A stretch of 64,000 nt of DNA. Source: Ectothiorhodospiraceae bacterium. Lineage in GTDB: Bacteria > Pseudomonadota > Gammaproteobacteria > HK1. The stretch is taken from NCBI GenBank assembly GCA_024234875.1, contig JACKNM010000016.1:1-64000 (forward strand), given 5' to 3'. Below are positions 41,901 through 48,967 of the stretch, piece after piece. Within the stretch, counting starts at the first letter, position 1; every line of letters starts with the position of its first letter. Both the position numbers and the translations under genes were made by a program. The notes under the pieces are model-generated. The model worked only from the letters and a program-made list of their open reading frames with translations, was not told the DNA's origin and did not search any database.

Positions 41901-44900
41901 TCGGCTCGCTGGCCGCGATGACCGCGACTGGTGACATTCTCGGCAGAATCGCCTCGTCGAGCGCAGGTATGAGCCGCGGCGCGCTATTCGCCGAGACTGG
42001 CTCCGGCCAGGTCGACATCGACGAGAGCGGTGCCGGGATCACGGTCGGGGCGACCGATCTGACCGCAGTGGGCGGTCTGCTGCGGCTGTCGATGGTGAGC
42101 AGTGGCGGTGACGTGTCCACCGGGGCGCTGACGCTGCGTCGCTCGGGCGCGGGCACCACCGACGTCCGAGTCACCGACGCGGTCGGTCCCGGGTCAGTCG
42201 ACGTCGCCAGCGTCGACATCGCGGACACCGGCGGCGACGTGCTGCTCCGCCTCGACGCCGACGCCGGGTCTGCCATCCTCGGTGCGAGCCAGGTCTCTGC
42301 GTTCGGGGCGCTCGACGTCGATCTCGACGGCTTCAACATCGACACCGGCGTGCTGACGTTGTCGACCGACTCGGCCACCGGCCTCCTGTCGGCGGTGGGC
42401 GGTGGTGGAGACGTCACCGTCGCCGGGGTGGACGCCACCTCGGCGGGTGACTTCGACCTCTTCGTCGATGCCACGCTGGATGGCTCGGCAGCGCTCGGTG
42501 CGACCACGGTGAGCGCGGTCGGGGCCGATCCGACGGTGGTGGTGGCGGGGTTTGCCGATGCCACGCTGGCCGGCCCGTTCTCGGGCAGCGGCGGCATCTT
42601 CTTCCTCGACCTCGACGCCGGTGGCGCCGCGAGCGCCGGCAGCGTCGACCTCTCGGCGCCGACCGCGACCTTCCGCGCGCGCGGTGGCACCGTGGCGCTC
42701 GGCGACGTCGTGCTCGACGGTGTCGATCGGGTGGAGCTCCGTGGTACCGCGCTCTCGGGACTGACCGCGGGCAACGTGATCGCCTCCGCGCTCACCGACG
42801 CCCGGGTGGAGCTCGACGCCGGCCGCGCCAGCGGCGGGGTGCTCGGCGTCGGTGACCTCACCGTCGTCGCCGAGACCCTGGTCGGTGGCACCCCAGCGGC
42901 CGTGGCGCTGGTGCAGCTCCAGGGTCTGCGCGTCGTCACCGGCGACGCCTTCGTCTCCGCGCACTACGAGACCGGCGCCACCGGCTCGGGTGCGGACGCC
43001 ATCTTCCGCATCGGCGCCGACGACGGCATCACCGTCGGCGACGTGGTGGTGGACGCGTTCTCGCGGGCGTCCGGCAGCATCGCCGATGCCACCGCCGAGA
43101 GTGTCCTCGCCTCGGTCGCCGGGGACACCAAGACCGGCGACATCACGGTGCTCGCCGACGCCTCGGGCCCGGATGCATTCGCCTTCGCCGCGAACGTGAT
43201 TGGTGAGGCGGTCGGCGCCGCGCCGCCCGGTGGCATCAGCATCGTCACCGGGCTGCTGAGCGCGGACGCCGTCGCCACCGCCTTCGGTAACGGCACCAAC
43301 GCCACCGCGCAGGCGGAGTCGCGGGTCGACATCCTCGGCGTCGACGGCGCCGTGATGGACGTCGACCTCGGGTTGGATCCGGCCAGCACCGCGACCGCCA
43401 TCGTGGACCCGGGCGCCGACGTGCTGTCGTCCGGCGACGCCAGCGCCGACGCGACCATCACCATCGCCGCGCCCTCCGTCGCCACCGACGAAGGCGGGCT
43501 GCCGGCCGCGGTGGTGCGGATCCGTGACGCCACCGTGGCCACCGCCGACGCGTCGGTGGTCGGGGCGAGCAGCGCGGTCGAGTCGAGCACCGCCGGCATC
43601 CTGATTCGTGCCGGGCGCGCCGTCGGCGGGGTGTCGCTGCGGATCGACGGCGACGTGCTCGCGACCGCCGACGAGGCGGCCATCGGCATCCTCAACGACA
43701 CCCCGTCGGCCGCCACCGTGCGCCTCCTCGGGGACGTGATCGCGACCGGTGACGAGGCCGGTGTCCGCATCCTCCCCGGGCGGGTCGCGATCCCCGGCTT
43801 CCCGGCGAGCACCGGAGTCGGCGGCAATCTCGACATCCGGGGCACCATCAGCGCGGTGGACCTCGCCTCCGGGGTCGGCACTCTCGGCATCGAGAACATC
43901 GAGGTCGACGCCGGCGTCGGTGGGATCACCGTCGGCGCGGGTGCCAGCATAGTGGACGTCGACCCCGACGGGGCGAGCGTCACCCTGCGCGCAGAAGGCG
44001 ACATCGTGAATGCGGGCGTCGTCAGCGCCAGTGGCGGTGTCGCGCCGAACGACATCGACATCGTCCTCGCCGGTGCCGGAAACAGCCTCTCGGGCGCCGG
44101 CGCCTGGCAGTCGGATCGCATGCGCATCGTCGGCACCGGCGGCAACGACGTGGTGGCCACCACCTCGGTCGAGACGCTGGTGCTCGGCGATCTCCGCGAC
44201 GCGACCCTCGACAACCAGAGCTTCACCGGCCCGTCGCAGTTCGACCTCTTCGGCACCTTCCGCGACGTCGGTATCACCTTCGGCGGCGATGCGACCTGGA
44301 CCACGGCCGCGGCCGGGACCACTCGCCTCGGATCCGGTGGTGGCGCCCCGGGCGCGCGATCGATCATCGCCAACAGCCTGGTGCTCGGCACCGACGGTGC
44401 GCTGGTGATGGAGGGTGTGCAGGTCGACGCCGCCGGGCGCGTCAACCTGCTGTCGGGTGACGCGCTCAAGCTCGCCGACGCGCAGCTGCGCGGGGTGCCG
44501 ATCGATCTGATCGCCGGCGGGGTGCTCGACCTCGACCGCGCGGCGGTGCAGTCCACCGGCGTGGTGACGCTACGTGGCGGCGGCGGCATCCTCGCCGACA
44601 CCGCGAGCATCGACGCCGCGGCAGGCGTCGATGCGTTCACCACCCAGGACGTCGACCTGACCGGCCTGCAGCTCAACGTCACCGGTGCGTTCGTGCTGCA
44701 GACCAACGGCGCGATCACCCTCGACGGCGCGACCATCGCCGCCGATGGTCCGCTCGATCTCCGTGGTGGAACCGGCATCTCGTTCAGCGGCACCGAGCTC
44801 GCGACCACCGGGGCGATGGTGCTGGTCTCGGGCGCCGGGATCTCCGGGGCCGGCTCCGAGCTGCTGGCGACGACCGGCATCGACGTCTTCGCCGCCGGTC

Positions 44901-46057
44901 CGCTGGACCTCGGCGGTGGCAGCGTCGCCACCACGAGCGGGACGACCTCGCTGCGCTCGAACTCCGGCGTGGATCTGGCCGGTGCCTCGGTCGATGCGCC
45001 CGGCGCCCTCGACATCCTCTCCGGTGCGGCGCTGGACCTGAGCGGGGCGACCCTGTCCGCGGGCGATCTGGTGCGGATGCAGTCGGGCGGCCAGGTCTCG
45101 GCCGCCGGCGTCCAGCTGCGCGGTCCCAACGGCATCGACGTCCTCTCCAGCTCCGGCATCGATCTCACCGGAGGCGACATCGACGGCGGGTTCTTCGTCC
45201 GCCTGCAGGCATCGGGCCCGGTGTCACTGGTCAACAGCCGCGTGCGGGCGAATCCGCTGGCGGTGATCACCCCCGGCACCATCTCGATCTCCGGCGCGAC
45301 GATGCAGCTCAACGGTGGCTTGTTGCAGGGTGGCAGCGTCACCAACGGGCCGGCCTCGATCACCCTCGGTGGCGGGACGGTGGCGACGGTGGCAGGGGAC
45401 GGCCCTCTGGTCGACGCCCTGGCCGCGAACGACATTCCCGTGGCCAGCGGCTCGCCGAACTTCGCGGTGGTGTCGCAGGGGGCGGTGAACCTGTCCGAGA
45501 CCACGCTCAATCTCGGCAACGCGGCGAGCTACCTGTGGTTCCAGGGCAGCTCGATCCAGTCCCTGGGCTCGGTGATCAATGCGCCCTCGGCGCTGCTGGT
45601 GCAGTTCGCTCCGAGCGGCGGTGGCAGCACCATCTCGCTGGAGCAGACCGTCGGGGTCGGCGGTGACGTCAACTTCGGCGTGCTCGAGCACATCGACGCG
45701 CTGCCCGACACCCCGGGCACCACCGTGGCCTTCGGCTTCGGCACCGACCCACTCGGCGTCGCCACGCCGTTCGCCGGTGACCTCTTCGTCAGCCAGGACG
45801 GGGCGCTCGACCTCGGGAGCCGCAACCTGGTGCTGCTGAGCGCGGGAGAGGTGTTCGGCGCCGGCGGTGGCACCGGGATCGAGAGCCTCGACATCGCGAG
45901 CAGCGGCCTGGTGCTCTATGTCAACGGGGGCGTGGCGACCGCCTTCGGAGCGGCCGAGGAGTTCGAGACCCCGACCAACGACGAGCTGAACGAGGCTCCG
46001 CCGAGCATCGCGGAACCGGGCACCGGCACGTCCGAAGAAATCCTGAGCTGCAACTGA
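32999..46057 (+). CDS. Giant two-partner secretion exoprotein TpsA (filamentous haemagglutinin-type)
   Basis: About 4352 residues. An extended signal (about 1-43, ending ALPGVALAG) is followed by the TPS secretion domain (about 44-300) with INWQTFSVGGNEYVRFNQP, NRVTG and NPRG at 127-130, in place of the usual NPNG. GGTLLIDPADIVI near residue 393 is a common haemagglutinin landmark. The bulk is Gly/Asp/Ala/Val/Thr-rich beta-helix sequence in four macro-repeats; short solenoid repeats fill about 3800-4090. I found one cysteine only, the penultimate residue. There is no VENN motif or toxin-like end, so a surface adhesin is more likely than a CDI toxin. ATG 32999 is preferred to in-frame GTG 32876, which precedes the terminator-like hairpin. 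The stop overlaps the start of the FecR gene by one base. Confidence 0.93.
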   Translation: MTRLTRAPLRVRLAAVAQAVGEALAARRGAVSTLALALPGVALAGPTGEQVVAGSAAVSRPDAHGTVIDQASNRAVINWQTFSVGGNEYVRFNQPGTASVALNRVTGVDASRILGRMDANGRVFLVNPRGVYFGPGAQVDVGALVASAHEISNEDFLAGRYVFTRAGDGADAATVVNAGTITAADGGFVVLAGDYVENSGVVSARLGTVALAAGGRVSLDVGDTGLVSYAVDEATVSELAGVRNSGEITADGGRVVMTAKVAGDLVSTAVNNQGLVRAQGIVERNGEVWLTGSGGDVAHGGTIDVSGQAGQGGGDVRIVGDRNITLAPDSRIEARGDGAASGGDVRVVAARTTEFKRQARIDVQGGNDGGAGGFVELSGEHVRMRGELALGKGGTLLIDPADIVIRDGAYGGFYGGGLGGYGGDIFFEQDLEAFVAAGNNIELVATNSITLENLTDDVLDLTGAGSGGSIAMGIGIGSFASATFVPSSVGGTISFADVNDSLLADAAVRMVAGSDGLNGAGTILIGDVEARQIFVGVTPGGAAGAAAVSAGNLRATNPIGPARVHVFGDGAVTTGTLTSLGASSLIGDVDVQVHADNGTATVGDISATVTGGVATVDLVTDGDLSFGRLDASGTGGVFVIGSVVGGNINGGAVDLVVPALNAGNVSLDLFSGGVTTLSTIGASTPSGDISLTNLSDGTVTRGDLSATTGAGAVSVTDDGLAGVSVGLTGVAGAGGLVDVQLLSGLGSISAGRQTLSNEGGGTTNLTADAQAIGASVDIDGIDVTDGGSGGFTFDVFAEGDVTIAVSTLSSVGGPVSGSLDSGQATLQLTGPFSLSGESVGVSLGGATVDVGDLTATASAGGANVSAGAEGNLTAGNVTASGQTSVFASVAGGLTVAGDTVVGTVDVSTIGDDTLTTFASASANVSGDTVTMGTASVFASMVSASAFFGDASATLNVDAATAITAGNVLVEAEANLSSGSAGAFALSHFEGVEGTTDVGDVTVRADAIGTDASAIARNRLGAPFVLPPAGPTTILTGALVANADAVAIGDGSIGNAEARAVIDVMAVNDTPTTIDLGGNTSASANASVTPGALLPTAMSFADALITIGAPSLDGLEGGLPAADVSAVGPVEAAASTTVTNATSVTEDSSAQILIRAGDSPGGGTIDLQGAVTATGGEAHIEIRNETSLNGVVTLGGDVVATDTKPGPDGRGGPVAPNVDINAGFGTLTTGPLAAISDTDADGGHVRLFSTGDMTLAGPVSALGDGTSLLEVISGGNLDFADLLAEGLTGATLDVDASALMSGGRGEAKVPTGGVGNAMYDFFGLGDIAIGDLFVSTPSGNATGQVIGGAGVARGAANASTGTGLVMVVDDAVTDLVVGTTDASSTGGVMVTETSSTGGASVGRMTLSEGGGGAIDVVVSGIGGPSVVDGVDVSHTGTGPVTVDVGGDGAALGASTMTVAGGPLAVTVAGLSGAGELTGNFTGSAFASTLDLSGATIAFADVTLTGTATTATFDAFAVDAISGGAVDVDGKTLASVALLTTPPGSVGDVTVGDVAIHANSDGARAPLARADLSVDAPTVTLGTVVLDALYASPIPGEAVADLSVQALDGITTADVTVNAVASTPDANAIARALSAIGSEAGVTKTGAVSTTADADGAFALAEADNRIGNTAGSGPFGPAEINTGGLLALATADATGDGASGVADATASVEVLGVDGTPIAIDLGADPAAIAQANVDPGVGSLSTGDATADATVTVAAPGLTSGLGGRPDADLLIRDLTEARAETSVSGAAAATETSRADVLLRAGREQLGTAMQLDGDVLATGGDASITIVNESASGGLVSLGGDVRVTDTRPGGLVVGGVEIDAGLGGLTQALGKLVVDDDADGGRVLLRGDQDIALLGDVTAIGGPALLSIVGGANVDFTNLTADGVDGATIDVDGAATVTGGNIATTVASAGLADYRVLGGTGLLIGDVLATTPSGDVNGSLGTTAGTLNRGLLVASTGAGAVNLTESGDGLTVGNTDATAAGGLLSVDMDARGLDATVGALTLANSGAVNTLVGIRSLGGNLDVDTATIGVVGAGGVLMELDVGAAGGSVALASADLSSTAGGLDLRLVGGSVDGGPTNLTADGGTIHVLADASTGDAIIGAMSVLENGGSLVDVRVLAAGAGVASHGGGSLTSVGGDAQLLVSGTGGAVIASPLSMDGENVNLQIDGSTVDFGDLTLTGLQAVDLVGTAVAGLTGATIGLNGGPVARVDLNAGGALTVGDVTVFSTGPRNAVASAVARAQLMGDTVDAGVVTVSASYAGSDPSGGATAEADVAAAQGITVGHITVDATADTAGGLAVADAHSFVHSAGGNTTTGDIGVAATASGANATAIADNRVGETGGAVSGPVVIHTGSLGADANASAEGDGSSATAIGNALVEVTHLDGGAGSLIVNGSPSAVAVTSAAPPVGTLTSATADSDARVVIGAGPTTPGTDVHVVGDATADAIASAGGATTLVETGFAQVSVRTGGEAGGVAARLDGAVLATGLDASIDIRNDGPPGGDIRLGGDVRATDTRGGDGSTGLVQIAGNAGGIHLAAGTSIVDDDPDGGQVFIQALGPVKLDGAVQALGGGASAVNVQGADVDFASLLAEGGTGASVHVDATTGAVLGGSVDVLVPGGGSGPVDYRVDGATGVSIGDVNALTPSGDVLGGIGASGGSVSRGALFAETGSGQVDVNESGAGMTVGPTDLTAVDGSLRLAMVSSGGDVTAGPITLRRSGFGNTDARITDAVGPGAVDVAGVDILDTGGDVVLDVDADAGPATLGASQVSALGALDVILGGFTIDTGVLTLSTDSATGRLSAAGRGGDVTIAGVDATSAGDFDLFVDATAGGSASLGATTLNAVGADPTVVVAGLADATLSGPFSGTGGIFSLDLDAGGAASAGSVDLSAPTATFRARGDTVALGDVALDGGVGGGTLTYDIDGVNAVAVGSLAAMTATGDILGRIASSSAGMSRGALFAETGSGQVDIDESGAGITVGATDLTAVGGLLRLSMVSSGGDVSTGALTLRRSGAGTTDVRVTDAVGPGSVDVASVDIADTGGDVLLRLDADAGSAILGASQVSAFGALDVDLDGFNIDTGVLTLSTDSATGLLSAVGGGGDVTVAGVDATSAGDFDLFVDATLDGSAALGATTVSAVGADPTVVVAGFADATLAGPFSGSGGIFFLDLDAGGAASAGSVDLSAPTATFRARGGTVALGDVVLDGVDRVELRGTALSGLTAGNVIASALTDARVELDAGRASGGVLGVGDLTVVAETLVGGTPAAVALVQLQGLRVVTGDAFVSAHYETGATGSGADAIFRIGADDGITVGDVVVDAFSRASGSIADATAESVLASVAGDTKTGDITVLADASGPDAFAFAANVIGEAVGAAPPGGISIVTGLLSADAVATAFGNGTNATAQAESRVDILGVDGAVMDVDLGLDPASTATAIVDPGADVLSSGDASADATITIAAPSVATDEGGLPAAVVRIRDATVATADASVVGASSAVESSTAGILIRAGRAVGGVSLRIDGDVLATADEAAIGILNDTPSAATVRLLGDVIATGDEAGVRILPGRVAIPGFPASTGVGGNLDIRGTISAVDLASGVGTLGIENIEVDAGVGGITVGAGASIVDVDPDGASVTLRAEGDIVNAGVVSASGGVAPNDIDIVLAGAGNSLSGAGAWQSDRMRIVGTGGNDVVATTSVETLVLGDLRDATLDNQSFTGPSQFDLFGTFRDVGITFGGDATWTTAAAGTTRLGSGGGAPGARSIIANSLVLGTDGALVMEGVQVDAAGRVNLLSGDALKLADAQLRGVPIDLIAGGVLDLDRAAVQSTGVVTLRGGGGILADTASIDAAAGVDAFTTQDVDLTGLQLNVTGAFVLQTNGAITLDGATIAADGPLDLRGGTGISFSGTELATTGAMVLVSGAGISGAGSELLATTGIDVFAAGPLDLGGGSVATTSGTTSLRSNSGVDLAGASVDAPGALDILSGAALDLSGATLSAGDLVRMQSGGQVSAAGVQLRGPNGIDVLSSSGIDLTGGDIDGGFFVRLQASGPVSLVNSRVRANPLAVITPGTISISGATMQLNGGLLQGGSVTNGPASITLGGGTVATVAGDGPLVDALAANDIPVASGSPNFAVVSQGAVNLSETTLNLGNAASYLWFQGSSIQSLGSVINAPSALLVQFAPSGGGSTISLEQTVGVGGDVNFGVLEHIDALPDTPGTTVAFGFGTDPLGVATPFAGDLFVSQDGALDLGSRNLVLLSAGEVFGAGGGTGIESLDIASSGLVLYVNGGVATAFGAAEEFETPTNDELNEAPPSIAEPGTGTSEEILSCN
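36458..44000 (+). repeat. Macro-repeats within tpsA
   Basis: Four long homologous units are visible in the protein. Using one anchor (RAG/RTG followed by a G(D/A)V(L/T)ATG strand) they start at 36458, 38399, 40517 and 43607. Spacings are 1941, 2118 and 3090 bases. The third spacing is 2214 bases once the 876-base internal duplication is taken off. Each unit shares N-terminal IGE/IGN segments, a VD(L)G...DP stretch and D(T)D(A)DGG segments. Unit boundaries are arbitrary within the cycle and the last unit is partial. Confidence 0.75.
40988..42739 (+). repeat. Tandem duplication of 876 bp (292 codons) within tpsA
   Basis: Unit 1 (40988-41863) and unit 2 (41864-42739) are closely alike in DNA and protein. 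For example SRGALFAETGSGQVD occurs in both, starting near 41095 and 41971, and SVDLSAPTATFRARG occurs near both unit ends. The length is a multiple of three and keeps the frame. Differences are scattered substitutions, so the duplication is recent relative to the macro-repeats but not brand new. Confidence 0.85.
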
Positions 46058-46746
46058 TGAAGGCCGAGACAATGCAACGAACGGGACGCGTCGCGGTGCT
46101 GGCGCTGGCTCTGGGGCTGCTCGGCGCCGCCGGCGCGGCGCAGGCCCAGGGCGCGGCCGGGACGGTCAATCAGGCGCGCGGGCAGGTCGTGGCGGCGACC
46201 GCGGACGGCCAGTTCCGAGCCCTCGCGCAGGGCTCGACGGTCCATTCGGGCGACACCATCAACACCGGGCCGGGCAGCTATGTGAAGGTCGGGTTCTCCG
46301 ACGGGAGCTCGGTGTACCTGCGCCCCGGCACCCGCTTCCGGGTCGACGAGTTCGCCGACGGCGGTGAGAAGGAGAAGGAGAAGGACCGCAGCTTCTTCAG
46401 CCTGCTGAAGGGTGGGCTGCGATACGTCACCGGGCTCATCGGGCGGCGCAATCGCGATGCCTTCCGGCTCTCCTCGCCGGTCGCCACCATCGGTATCCGT
46501 GGCACCGACTTCGTCGCCCGCCTGTGCCTCGGAGACTGCCTCGGACCGGACGGGCTCTACACCCAGACCAACGAGGGGGTCATTCTGGTGAGCGGCGGCG
46601 GGGCCGAGATCACCTCCCCGGCCGGGCAGTTCTCCTACGTGTGCCCGGGCTGCGTTCCCGAGCCCATCCAGGCGCAGCCGGCCGAGTTCCAGATCGAGAC
46701 CTATCCGGGTGGCGACACCCAGGAAGAGCCGGAGTGTCCGGGCTGA
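46057..46746 (+). CDS. FecR-domain periplasmic protein
   Basis: A 229-residue protein with a Sec signal (VAVLALALGLLGAAGAAQA) and a FecR domain: QGSTVHSGDTINTGPGSYVKV, SVYLRPGTRFRV, then RLSSPVATIGIRGTDFVAR. The short C-terminal part has five cysteines (CLGDC, CPGC and one near the end), unlike the rest of the locus. It is not the sigma-regulator FecR with a cytoplasmic domain, but the stand-alone secreted type often found beside large surface proteins. ATG 46057 overlaps the tpsA stop (TGATGA); ATG 46072 is an alternative start. The overlap implies translational coupling to the exoprotein. Confidence 0.8.
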   Translation: MKAETMQRTGRVAVLALALGLLGAAGAAQAQGAAGTVNQARGQVVAATADGQFRALAQGSTVHSGDTINTGPGSYVKVGFSDGSSVYLRPGTRFRVDEFADGGEKEKEKDRSFFSLLKGGLRYVTGLIGRRNRDAFRLSSPVATIGIRGTDFVARLCLGDCLGPDGLYTQTNEGVILVSGGGAEITSPAGQFSYVCPGCVPEPIQAQPAEFQIETYPGGDTQEEPECPG

Positions 46747-46752
46747 CCGGGC

Positions 46753-46791
46753 GCGAGCGCGTCGGGCCGGGGTCGGAAGGGTCGCGCTCGC
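46753..46791 (+). terminator. Hairpin after the FecR gene
   Basis: Perfect 9-base arms GCGAGCGCG (46753-46761) and CGCGCTCGC (46783-46791) with a 21-base loop lie between the FecR gene and the SapC-like start. It could end transcription or hide the next ribosome binding site (GGAAGG in the loop). Confidence 0.4.
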
Positions 46792-46801
46792 CGGCGGCGG
46801 G

Positions 46802-47536
46802 TTGAGCGCGACTGTCGCGAACGCGCGGAACCCCCTCGGCTACGGCCGACTGGTGCCGTTCGAGCGTGAGCGGCACGGGGCGCTCGGGCTCGACCCGGGT
46901 GCGCCGGCGCGATTCGCCCGGCGTTTGCACGCCATCGTCATCACCGTGGACGAGTTCCTCGTCGCCGCGCGCCAGTACGCCATCATGTTCACGCGCGATC
47001 CCGATACCGCGGCGTACGTGCCGGTCGCGGTCACCGGCCTCGTGCCCGGGGAGAATCGCATCCTCACCGCCGATGGTGCCTGGCCGGCCGCCGCCTACGT
47101 CCCCGCCTACGTGCGCCGTTATCCCTTCTACGCGGTGCCGCGCAGCGGCGCCCGCGCGCCCGACGTGCTGGTGTGCGTGGACGAGGAGGCGCTGTGCCTG
47201 GGCGAGGCGCCGTTGCTCGAGGCCGACGGGCGCCCGGGTGGAGCGTGGGCCGAGCGCGAGTCGCTGGTGCGCGAGTTCGAGCGCGCCTGGCGTCACACCC
47301 GAGCCTTCGTCGATGCCGTCGCCCGGCTCGACGTGATCCGCCCGGTGGAGGCCCACGCCCACCCCGCGGACGGATCCGTGCATCGACTGCGCAATCTCTA
47401 CCGCGTCGACGAGGCCCGACTCAACGCGCTCGAGGGAAGGGCGCTCAAGGCACTGATGCAGGTCGGGGCGCTGTCGCGGGTCTACGCGCACCTGATGTCG
47501 ATGGACAACCTCGCCCGCCTGCTCGAGCCGCGCTGA
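46802..47536 (+). CDS. SapC family protein
   Basis: About 244 residues with the SapC pattern: LVPFERERHGALGL near the N-terminus, FLVAARQYAIMFTRD, then VPAYVRRYPFYAV and LCVDEEALCLGE-type segments (here VCVDEEALCLGE). The family is named for a surface-layer-associated protein of Campylobacter fetus; its biochemical role is unknown. The start is uncertain. TTG 46802 gives a family-like N-terminus and a usual length, and the frame is open upstream to 46709. It follows the FecR gene by 55 bases and precedes the PaaK-like gene by 12. Confidence 0.75.
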   Translation: MSATVANARNPLGYGRLVPFERERHGALGLDPGAPARFARRLHAIVITVDEFLVAARQYAIMFTRDPDTAAYVPVAVTGLVPGENRILTADGAWPAAAYVPAYVRRYPFYAVPRSGARAPDVLVCVDEEALCLGEAPLLEADGRPGGAWAERESLVREFERAWRHTRAFVDAVARLDVIRPVEAHAHPADGSVHRLRNLYRVDEARLNALEGRALKALMQVGALSRVYAHLMSMDNLARLLEPR

Positions 47537-47548
47537 ACCCGACATCCG

Positions 47549-48967
47549 GTGCCCGATTCCAGCGCCACCTCCGGCCGTCTCCCCACCCGCCCGGTGTCGC
47601 TGCTCGGGCTCGACCTGGTGCCGAGGGCGTCGGTCCCGGGCGCACGCTGGCCGGCGCTTCCGGACTTCCCGGGGGCGCTGATGCTCGCGCTGCAGTTCCA
47701 GCTCGAGCGCACCGAGCGGTGGTCTCCCGAGGCGCTGCGCGCGGCGCAGCTCCGAGAGCTCGGGGACCTGTTGCGCCACGCGGTCGAGACGGTGCCCCAC
47801 TACCGCGCGCGCAAGGCGCTGTACGCGCCGGAGGGTGACGGCGCGCTCGCCGAGGCCCAGCTCGCCCGGCTCCCCGTCCTGCAGCGCGCCGAGGTCCAGG
47901 CCCTCGGGGCGGCGCTGCACAGCGCGCGGGTCCCGGCCGAGCACGGCCCGAGCGCGACCCTGCGCACCTCGGGCTCGACCGGGGCGCCGGTCGAGGTCCT
48001 GGTGACCCACCTGGCGACCGCGTTCAACGCCGCCGTGGTGCTCCGCGACCACCTCTGGCACCGACGCGACCCGACCGGGAAGCTCGCCACGATGCTCAAC
48101 CGGATCGCGCCGCCGGCGCCGAGCTGGGGGGCGCCGTTCGACACCCTGCTCGACACCGGGCCGCTGGTCTCCTACGACGTGCGGCTCCCGATCGACGACC
48201 AGGCGCGGTGGCTCGCTCGCGAGAATCCGACCTACCTGCTGACCTACGCGAGCAACGCCCGAGCCCTCGCCCGCCACTGCATCGAGCACCAGATCGCGGT
48301 GCCCGCGCTGCGCCAGGTCCGGAGCATGGGCGAGGTGGCGCGCGAGGATCTCCCCGCGCTCGCGCTGCACGCCTGGGGCGCGAGCGTGGTCGACGCCTAC
48401 AGTGCGCAGGAGGTCGGCGTGCTGGCCCTGCAATGCCCCGAGCACGGGACCTACCACCTGCAATGCGAGCAGTCGCTGGTCGAGGTGCTGGCCCCGGATG
48501 GCCGGCCCTGCCGGCCGGGCGAGGTCGGGCGGGTGGTGGTGACCCCGTTGCGCAACTGGGCGATGCCGCTGGTGCGCTACGCGCTGCTCGACCACGCCGA
48601 GGTGGCGCCGCCATGCCCCTGCGGCCGAGGTCTGCCCGGTCTTCGGCGCATTGTCGGGCGGCGGCGCAACATGTTGCGGTTCCCCGACGGGCGCAGCGCC
48701 TGGCCGAGCTTTCCCGAGTCGGTCTGGGAGGGGATCGAGGGCTACGGCCGTGTCCAGATCGTGCAGCTGGCGGCGGACACCCTGCGCGTTCGGCTCGAGC
48801 GCGATCGGCCGCTCGAGCCGGCACAGATGGCGGCCCTGACGCGGCGACTGACCGCGCGCATGGGGTATCCGTTTCGCGTCGAGGTCGAGGTGGTGCGGGA
48901 GCTGCCGCTGCCGGGCGGCGGCAAGTTCGAGGACTTCGTCGGCCTCGACGACGAGGGTGAGCGGTGA
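47549..48967 (+). CDS. PaaK/CapK-like AMP-binding ligase
   Basis: A 472-residue protein of the phenylacetate-CoA ligase-like branch of adenylate-forming enzymes. The phosphate loop is LRTSGSTGAPVE near residue 140. DAYSAQEVG is the glutamate-containing segment, YALLDHAE follows, and a CPCGRGLPGL cysteine pair precedes IVGRRRN, as in many PaaK-like proteins. It would activate a carboxylic acid as the adenylate; whether CoA or another acceptor follows is not clear. The start is GTG 47549, and its stop overlaps the next start (GTGA). It may serve surface-polymer or lipid modification, inferred from location. Confidence 0.7.
   Translation: MPDSSATSGRLPTRPVSLLGLDLVPRASVPGARWPALPDFPGALMLALQFQLERTERWSPEALRAAQLRELGDLLRHAVETVPHYRARKALYAPEGDGALAEAQLARLPVLQRAEVQALGAALHSARVPAEHGPSATLRTSGSTGAPVEVLVTHLATAFNAAVVLRDHLWHRRDPTGKLATMLNRIAPPAPSWGAPFDTLLDTGPLVSYDVRLPIDDQARWLARENPTYLLTYASNARALARHCIEHQIAVPALRQVRSMGEVAREDLPALALHAWGASVVDAYSAQEVGVLALQCPEHGTYHLQCEQSLVEVLAPDGRPCRPGEVGRVVVTPLRNWAMPLVRYALLDHAEVAPPCPCGRGLPGLRRIVGRRRNMLRFPDGRSAWPSFPESVWEGIEGYGRVQIVQLAADTLRVRLERDRPLEPAQMAALTRRLTARMGYPFRVEVEVVRELPLPGGGKFEDFVGLDDEGER

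Noticed and set aside
35000..45300. CRISPR-like periodic repeats
   Set aside because: The repeats are in-frame coding repeats of a beta-helix protein with uneven spacing; no short palindromic repeat with constant spacers exists.
32999..46057. TpsA as a contact-dependent inhibition toxin (CdiA)
   Set aside because: No VENN-type motif or distinct toxin domain is seen near the C-terminus, and the next gene is a secreted FecR-domain protein and not a small immunity protein.
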